Source of the DNA: Cochliopodium minus
Lineage: Eukaryota > Discosea > Himatismenida > Cochliopodiidae
Assembly: GCA_024220525.1 (NCBI GenBank)
Contig: JAMYWO010000052.1
Span: forward strand, 169,480-181,895
Direction: 5' to 3'
DNA length: 12,416 bases
Shown here: piece by piece, positions 8,401 through 12,416 of the stretch
How the letters are laid out: the number at the start of each line of letters is the position of its first letter
Numbering within the stretch: the stretch's first letter is position 1
Notes under the pieces: model-generated
Database searches by the model: none
Seen by the model: the letters and a program-made list of their open reading frames with translations, nothing else
What the model was told of the DNA's origin: nothing
Translations under genes and position numbers: made by a program

Positions 8401-10730
8401 AAAAAAATAAAAAAATAATAAATTAAAATAAAAAAAAATATTGAATTAAAATAATGAATGAAAAATCAAAAAAATAAAAAAAATAAAAATAAAATAAAAA
8501 AAATAAAAATAAAATAAAAAAAAAATCTATTTACAAAATCTATTTAAAAATAATTTAAAATAAAAAAATAAAAAAATCAAAAAAATAAAAAAAATAAAAA
8601 AAATAAAAAAAATAAAAAAATAAAAAAAATAAATAAAAAATAAAAAATAAAAAATAAAAAAATAAAAAAATAATAAATAATAAATAAAAATAATTCAAAT
8701 TTTAAATAATGGAAATAATTAATTAAATTTTTTAAAAATAAAAAAAGAATGTGTGAAACCCTGCTAAAGTTATCTCCTCTAAAAATTCCCAACCAGAAAC
8801 AACACTTGCAAGATGATTTACAACAGAATTCGAAGTGGAAATACCTCCCATGATACCAAATTTTTTGATTTTTTTGGAATCTTTCAAAGAGTTACAAATT
8901 TCTTTAATACCATGTCCTAATTTTTAAGAAAAATAAAATAAAATAAAATTAAAAAATTTAATTAACAAATAAAAAATAAAAATAAATTCAAATAAATTCA
9001 AGTTATGTAACCAGTGAATTCTCCTATCAATACAACTTCTTGCAATGTGTTTTTGTAGGTTTCAAATAACTTCGAAAGATGAATGAGCGTATGATCCTCG
9101 AGTTGCCATCCACCCAAATTAATTATCTTAAAAAAAAAAAAATTTAGAAATAAAAATAATTTAGAAATAAAAAATTAAGAAATCAAAAAAAAATCAAAAA
9201 AATGAGAAAAATAAAAATAAATAATAAAAAATTATTGTTATAAAAAATTTTTTCAATAATTACCTTCAAAAACTTACATCCCATCAAAGCTTGAGACAAA
9301 ACACCAACAGATTCATCATTGAAAAAAGGACTACAAAGACGAATCTCCTCCAAAAGAGGAAAGACACCCGAGGAGATTTTCTTTGAAAGAAAAGACAAGT
9401 CATTGTCGCTCAAAGAGATAGAAAAGTCCGACAAATCGATAGTTTTAGTGTTTTCCAACTCTTTTTCTTTGAGGAACTCTTCCAGGGCGAGGGAATGTTC
9501 GCTTATGAGGGTACTGTATGGGTTTTCGTAGCCTAGTGGTGGGAGAACCACTTCTTTTTTCTTCTTTTGCTTTCTTTTGTAAGAGTAGAACATTTTCGAC
9601 AGGAAACTTTTAAAAATAAAAAATAAAAAATTTGTGATTAAATAATTTTTTTGATTTAAAAAAAATATTTGTTTAAATATAGAAAATTAATTAAAAATAA
9701 TTGAAATTAAAAATGATTTGTTAAAATTGAAAAATTATTGAAAATCAATAAATTTTTTAATTAAACTAAAAAACATTTCAGTAAACAATTAATAAAGAAT
9801 AAAATATTCATTGACTTTTAAATATTTGAAAAAAAAAAAATTAAAAAATTAAAAAAATAAAGTTAACATTTTATTTACCTATTAATCGCATTTCTTACAC
9901 TAACTCCATCAGTGGCAGTACATTTCTTGTATTTGAAATGTTCCAAGAAAGGAACGAGACCAACAAAGTCAAAGTTGATGTCTTTATCTGTTTTGGTGCC
10001 CAGAATCATCGAGCACTTGTCTTTGCAAGCTTCTATTATCTCTTTTGATCTCGATGTGATTTTAAGTAAACTATCATCGTTGTTGCAATCGAATACAAAA
10101 ATGAATCCATCATAATCAGAATATTTCAGTGGAACATCCAAGTTGTTACTTTTAAAAATTAAATTTAATTTTATTTTATTTTTTATTTTCAGAGAAAATA
10201 AATAAATATAAATATTTTTTTATTTTGTTTACAATTCTTCTGTGTTCGTATAATCATTGAATCTGACCTTGAATTCCAATTCAAGATTGTTGAATGTACA
10301 TTCTCTGAAATTATCCTCTTTCTTTTTTTCAACATTATATTTGAAATTCAAAAAATTATATAAAATTTTTTAAATTACTGTTTCTATGTACTCCATTTTT
10401 GAATCTTTGAAATATTTGAATTTGGATAAAACAGTTGATTCGTTAAAATAAATTTTATATTCCTAACAAAAAAAAAAAAAATCTTTTTTTACTCTGAATT
10501 AAAGAAGATATCCATCACTGTTGTTTTACCAACACCTTTATCACCTATATAGCAAATTAATAAAAGTAAATTTACTTTCTTAAATTTGTTTAAAAAAGAG
10601 AAGTTTACCGAAAAGTTTTATATTGTATCTATAAATTCAAAGTAAAATATAAGAGGAATATAGGATTTAAGAGTTAATAATCAAAAGTAATAGTGTCATA
10701 CACTTTATCATTTGTTTGGAATTTTTTCAT
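4697..10730 (-). CDS. Ras/Rho-like GTPase - leucine-rich repeat - tandem BTB protein (21 exons, 3' end missing)
   Basis: Probably a signalling protein or ubiquitin-ligase adaptor. Exons, minus strand: 10730-10702, 10628-10609, 10544-10493, 10462-10379, 10321-10233, 10148-9879, 9606-9264, 9126-9012, 8916-8760, 8391-8140, 7748-7574, 7416-7352, 7125-6953, 6836-6742, 6677-6535, 6373-6291, 6082-5972, 5910-5874, 5747-5629, 5407-5195, 4925-4697. Phases match at every junction except exon 3/4. About 951 codons are visible. Order: GTPase (about 1-190), lysine-rich linker (about 190-200), leucine-rich repeats (about 210-715), linker, BTB 1 (about 804-895), start of BTB 2 (about 915-951). The start ATG follows a 14-A run and is close to the P-loop, as in small GTPases. 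Exon 6 joins exon 7 in phase, forming the last GTPase helix NAINSFLSKMF, so the fusion is not an artefact of merging neighbours. The order resembles RhoBTB with an added LRR block. Transcripts are needed to confirm the model. Confidence 0.8.
4926..5194 (-). other. Intron 20, A-rich on the coding strand, with a nine-base repeat
   Basis: Unlike nearly all other introns of this gene, this 269-base intron is T-rich on the plus strand and so A-rich in the transcript. About five copies of a TTTATTTTA-type unit occupy 4975-5019. Borders are G/GTAAAA and ATAAG/G. No gene is visible inside. Confidence 0.65.
6437..6514. repeat. Microsatellites (AAAAT)n followed by (AACAAAT)x4
   Basis: A pentamer AAAAT array runs from about 6437 to 6484 and passes directly into four copies of a heptamer containing AACAAAT. 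Both lie in intron 15 (6534-6374) of the GTPase-LRR-BTB gene. Confidence 0.8.
7749..8139 (-). other. Intron 10, 391 bases, nothing else seen
   Basis: The borders are GA/GTAAAG and AAAAAG/G and the phase is 2 on both sides. The content is AT-rich filler without a supportable gene, RNA or regular repeat. It is conserved at the DNA level in the decayed copy at 3350-3780. Confidence 0.65.
8392..8759 (-). other. Intron 9, 368 bases, with (A8T)-type repeats
   Basis: The borders are GG/GTTTCA and AAATAG/A. The interior has T residues every eight to nine bases from about 8586 to 8630 and related looser repeats around 8465-8520. The open reading frame on the minus strand here (8792-8577) is intron read-through into polyphenylalanine, not a gene. 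This part is absent from the decayed copy because of its 1303-bp deletion. Confidence 0.65.
9570..10730 (-). other. Small GTPase domain of the fusion protein, with atypical catalytic residues
   Basis: Spliced exons 1-6 and the start of exon 7 give MKKFQTNDKVYNIKLF and then GDKGVGKTT, a clear P-loop (G1). G3 is NDYTNTEEF where DTAGQEEF would be usual. Next come FIFVFDCNNDDSLL (strand 4), LGTKTDKD (G4, TKxD as in Rac) and CTATDGV (G5). In Ras numbering, Gly12 is Lys, Gly60 is Asn and Gln61 is Thr. Only about 25 residues separate G4 from G5, so there is no room for the Rho insert helix. The lysine-rich stretch KRKQKKKKE follows the last helix but is internal, so it is not a lipidated tail. Confidence 0.8.
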
Positions 10731-10734
10731 TTTC

Positions 10735-10748
10735 TTTTTTTTTTTTTT
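10735..10748 (-). promoter_or_regulatory. Poly(A) leader before the GTPase-LRR-BTB start codon
   Basis: On the minus strand a run of 14 A residues is followed by GAAA and the ATG at 10730. It matches the arrangement before the GLUG gene (16 A, then GAA and ATG at 2126) and the NTPase gene (15 A, then CATAAAA and ATG at 11241). It is probably a 5' leader or promoter element. Confidence 0.5.
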
Positions 10749-10773
10749 CAAAAGATCTTGTTTATCTAGCAAA

Positions 10774-11019
10774 CTAGTTATATCTAAATCTAATTAGCTC
10801 TTGTGATTTCTCAACCAACTTTCGAACAGAAAAAGAAAAATGAGAATTTCTAAAAGAATATTTTGAATAAATAATTATTTAAGAATTTCAAACCTATGAG
10901 CAATATCCTTCTTTCCATCAAAGAAGAGATTATTAAAAGTTATTGAATCTTTCTTTTATTTTTCTTCACAATCATTAATATCAAGTCTATAAAGTTTTGA
11001 AATATCTTCAAATCCAAAT
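10774..11019 (-). pseudogene. Remnant 3' exons of an unidentified gene
   Basis: A minus-strand exon at 11019-10894 reads FGFEDISKLYRLDINDCEEK, then an in-frame TAA, then KKDSITFNNLFFDGKKDIAH. A 44-base GT-AG intron (10893-10850) leads in phase to 10849-10774, reading NSHFSFSVRKLVEKSQELI and ending FRYN at a TAG. Base composition and residue mix look coding, not intronic. The TAA inside the first exon and the lack of a convincing upstream exon suggest a decayed gene end 44 bases before the next start on the same strand. I do not recognise the family. A real stop-free splice form cannot be excluded. Confidence 0.4.
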
Positions 11020-11103
11020 CTTAAATTTATTTAATATTCTGGTTTTTATTTGAATTTTTATTGCTTTTGACTTACTTTCTCAATTACTTGGAATATATAT
11101 TCA

Positions 11104-11182
11104 AAGGCGCCAAAATAAAAAATTGATCGTTATATAAAATTATTGGAAAGAACAATAAAATTGATAAATTTGCGCCAAAAAA
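11104..11182. promoter_or_regulatory. Two E2F-like TTTTGGCGC motifs upstream of the NTPase gene
   Basis: Minus-strand TTTTGGCGCCTT (11115-11104) and TTTTTTGGCGCAAA (11182-11169) both match the E2F/DP consensus TTTSSCGC. They share the plus-strand core GCGCCAAAA and lie about 60-140 bases before the ATG at 11241. They are among the very few GC-dense words in this spacer. A TATATAAAA word (11131-11139) lies between them. The left motif could instead be part of a decayed exon on the minus strand (FGAFEYIFQVIEK then GTAAGT). Confidence 0.4.
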
Positions 11183-11218
11183 TAAATTTTAAAAGGTGAA
11201 ATAATGAAATTGAAAATG

Positions 11219-11233
11219 AAAAAAAAAAAAAAA
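11219..11233 (+). promoter_or_regulatory. Poly(A) leader before the NTPase start codon
   Basis: Fifteen A residues precede CATAAAA and the ATG at 11241. This is the third example in the window of an A-run immediately upstream of a start codon. Confidence 0.5.
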
Positions 11234-11240
11234 CATAAAA

Positions 11241-12416
11241 ATGAAGAATGAAAATGAAATATTGTTCCAGAGCATCAATGAAATACATACTTTATTGATC
11301 AATTATGATGAAAATGGAACGACAATATCTGATCCTAAATATATACCTGATTTGTATGAGAATGATGAAATCGAAAATAGTAAATAAAATCTCATTTTCA
11401 TTAATTTATCAAATTGATAAATTTTTTTTTATTCCAGAAATACTGAGGAGGATCTATTTATTTTCCAAAATTGATGAACAACAATTTGAAGGAATATTGG
11501 ATGATAAGAAAAGAAATGAATGTAAATATATCAATTATAAACCTGATTTCTTATTACTAACATTTATTCTTTGTAAGTGAGGGATTTATACTATAAATCA
11601 AGGATTTTGGCTTATGATATCAATTTTTCCATCAAAGATAAAGAGTTGTTCGAAAGGGTTCAAAAAAGTTTCCTAAAGAATGGTATTCTTCATTTTTTTT
11701 TTTTTTTTTGTTTTTTCTCAAATATTCAAAAAAAAAAATAAAAAAATAGAAATTGATTTTGCAACGAATAGAGCCAAACTTGCATGCTGTGTTATTTTGC
11801 CTAAAAACATTGAAGATGAGAATTTAATAAACTTTAATTCAATAATCACAAGATTAATAAAAGGAGCATCAATCATGAATTTTGAATATATATGGGATTT
11901 GAACAAATCTGATTGGAATTATTTGATGAACACATTCAAAAGGTAAAATTCTAAAATTTATTACGATATTTTTTTTAAGATTTATTTAAATTCAGATATT
12001 TCAAAATTAATGAGAAAAATGGAAAATGCAATCGCAAATTTTATAAAGAGTGCTTTTTAGGTTATTCTTTTTCTTTTTTTTTTTTTTTTTCAAAATGAAT
12101 ATACTCAAATTTTTTTTCACAAAGAATTCTGGAAAGAAGTAGGAATAAATTCAGATCACGAATCAATTGAAACGATATTGGAATACATGACAAAAGAATA
12201 CGCAGAACTCCAAAATTTGAAAGTGAGAGAACCAAGAGAAAAACCGATAGAAATCATCAAGGACAACGAATTTGATTTTGTTGGAGATAAAGATCCTCTC
12301 GCAAATCTTTTGAAATATATCCTCTTTGATTCAAATTATGGAAAAGGATTTCCATTGATTCTAATATCTGCTGGAATTGGAATGGGAAAATCGTAAAAAA
12401 ATTTTTTTTTTTTTGT
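11241..12416 (+). CDS. P-loop NTPase of unknown family, 5' part (six exons, 3' end off the window)
   Basis: Exons are 11241-11379, 11438-11572, 11638-11682, 11750-11942, 11996-12060 and 12125-12392. All have GT-AG introns of 53-67 bases in matching phase, giving about 281 codons; the final donor TC/GTAAAA at 12393 leads off the window. The first 200 or so residues are acidic and mostly helical, with no recognised domain. Near the end, FDFVGDKDPLANLLKYIL and then FPLILISAGIGMGKS form the typical entry to a P-loop fold: an FVG(R/D) sensor-like turn, a hydrophobic strand, and Walker A of the form AxxxxGKS. This layout occurs in STAND/AAA-type ATPases and in some Crinkler-like and retrotransposon-hot-spot-like proteins; the visible part cannot choose between them. 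There is no signal peptide. The first intron boundary and the start are well supported. The third exon is uncertain, because a reading with a 26-base intron (11577-11602) keeps the extra coding-looking stretch ILAYDINFSIKD. Confidence 0.7.

Larger units (their letters stand above)
6291..9560 (-). other. Leucine-rich-repeat domain of the fusion protein
   Basis: Exons 7 to 16 encode repeated LxxLxL-type units, among them LLEEIRLCSPFFND, FLKIINLGGWQLED, FLEEITLAG, LKYVTLAGGDLED, IEYLSIVTYT, LEELRVCFSDFS, LTELDLGLDW, LKNLKIYVTS, LDELFLLLWCF, LRKFTICTAG, VEDLRVGSF and LKELHCCFG. Spacing of about 28-35 residues with intervening helices points to a ribonuclease-inhibitor-like horseshoe, a protein-binding surface. 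Introns fall within repeats in varied phases, so exons and repeats do not coincide. Confidence 0.75.

Noticed and set aside
8577-8792. Minus-strand 71-codon frame ending in poly-Phe
   Set aside because: It reads from exon 9 in a wrong frame into intron 9.
9319-9531. Plus-strand open frame of 70 codons
   Set aside because: It is the antisense shadow of exon 7 of the GTPase-LRR-BTB gene.
1-12416. tRNA, rRNA or CRISPR array
   Set aside because: No cloverleaf with conserved tRNA boxes, no rRNA-like GC-rich block and no spaced identical repeats were seen on either strand by eye.

Overview
The window looks like nuclear DNA from an intron-rich, extremely AT-rich protist, probably an amoeboid or anaerobic lineage. 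The evidence is GT-AG introns of about 40-700 bp that are T-rich on the coding strand, exons clearly richer in G+C than the introns, families typical of expanded amoeba repertoires (small GTPase, leucine-rich repeat, BTB, GLUG-repeat secreted proteins), and no bacterial operon or ribosome-binding-site layout. An Anaeramoeba-like or other amoebozoan/metamonad source is possible, but the sequence alone does not fix the species. Gene models below were assembled by hand, requiring GT/AG borders and matching codon phase at each junction.

Layout, left to right. (1) 101-2126, minus: the 5' part of a secreted, glycosylation-site-rich GLUG-repeat protein that runs off the left edge. (2) 2449-2605, minus: an orphan, frameshifted exon of a beta-helix-type secreted protein. 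(3) 2606-4617, minus: a decayed partial copy of the large gene to its right, with a 1303-bp internal deletion at a 5-base microhomology, a lost splice donor and several small frameshifts. (4) 4618: a single N inside an (AAAAAT)n tract, exactly where similarity to the paralogue stops. (5) 4697-10730, minus: a 21-exon gene, about 950 codons seen, encoding a Ras/Rho-like GTPase, a polybasic linker, a long leucine-rich-repeat domain and two BTB domains in tandem, the second cut off at the N-containing tract. (6) 10774-11019, minus: remnant 3' exons of another gene. (7) 11020-11240: a promoter region with two TTTTGGCGC (E2F-like) motifs. (8) 11241-12416, plus: the 5' part of a P-loop NTPase gene that leaves the window just after its Walker A motif.

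The most interesting object is the large minus-strand gene. Its order, GTPase then tandem BTB, recalls RhoBTB proteins, but a leucine-rich-repeat domain of roughly 500 residues lies between the two parts, and the GTPase lacks the residues that normally support GTP hydrolysis. RhoBTB proteins are linked to cullin-3 ubiquitin ligases, so one testable idea is a nucleotide-locked LRR substrate receptor for a cullin ligase. The adjacent broken copy shows this family duplicating and decaying locally, as expected for a fast-turnover receptor family.

Shared local features are a run of 14-16 A residues just before each of the three start codons, and introns carrying A/T microsatellites whose unit length (5 to 9 bases) differs from intron to intron.
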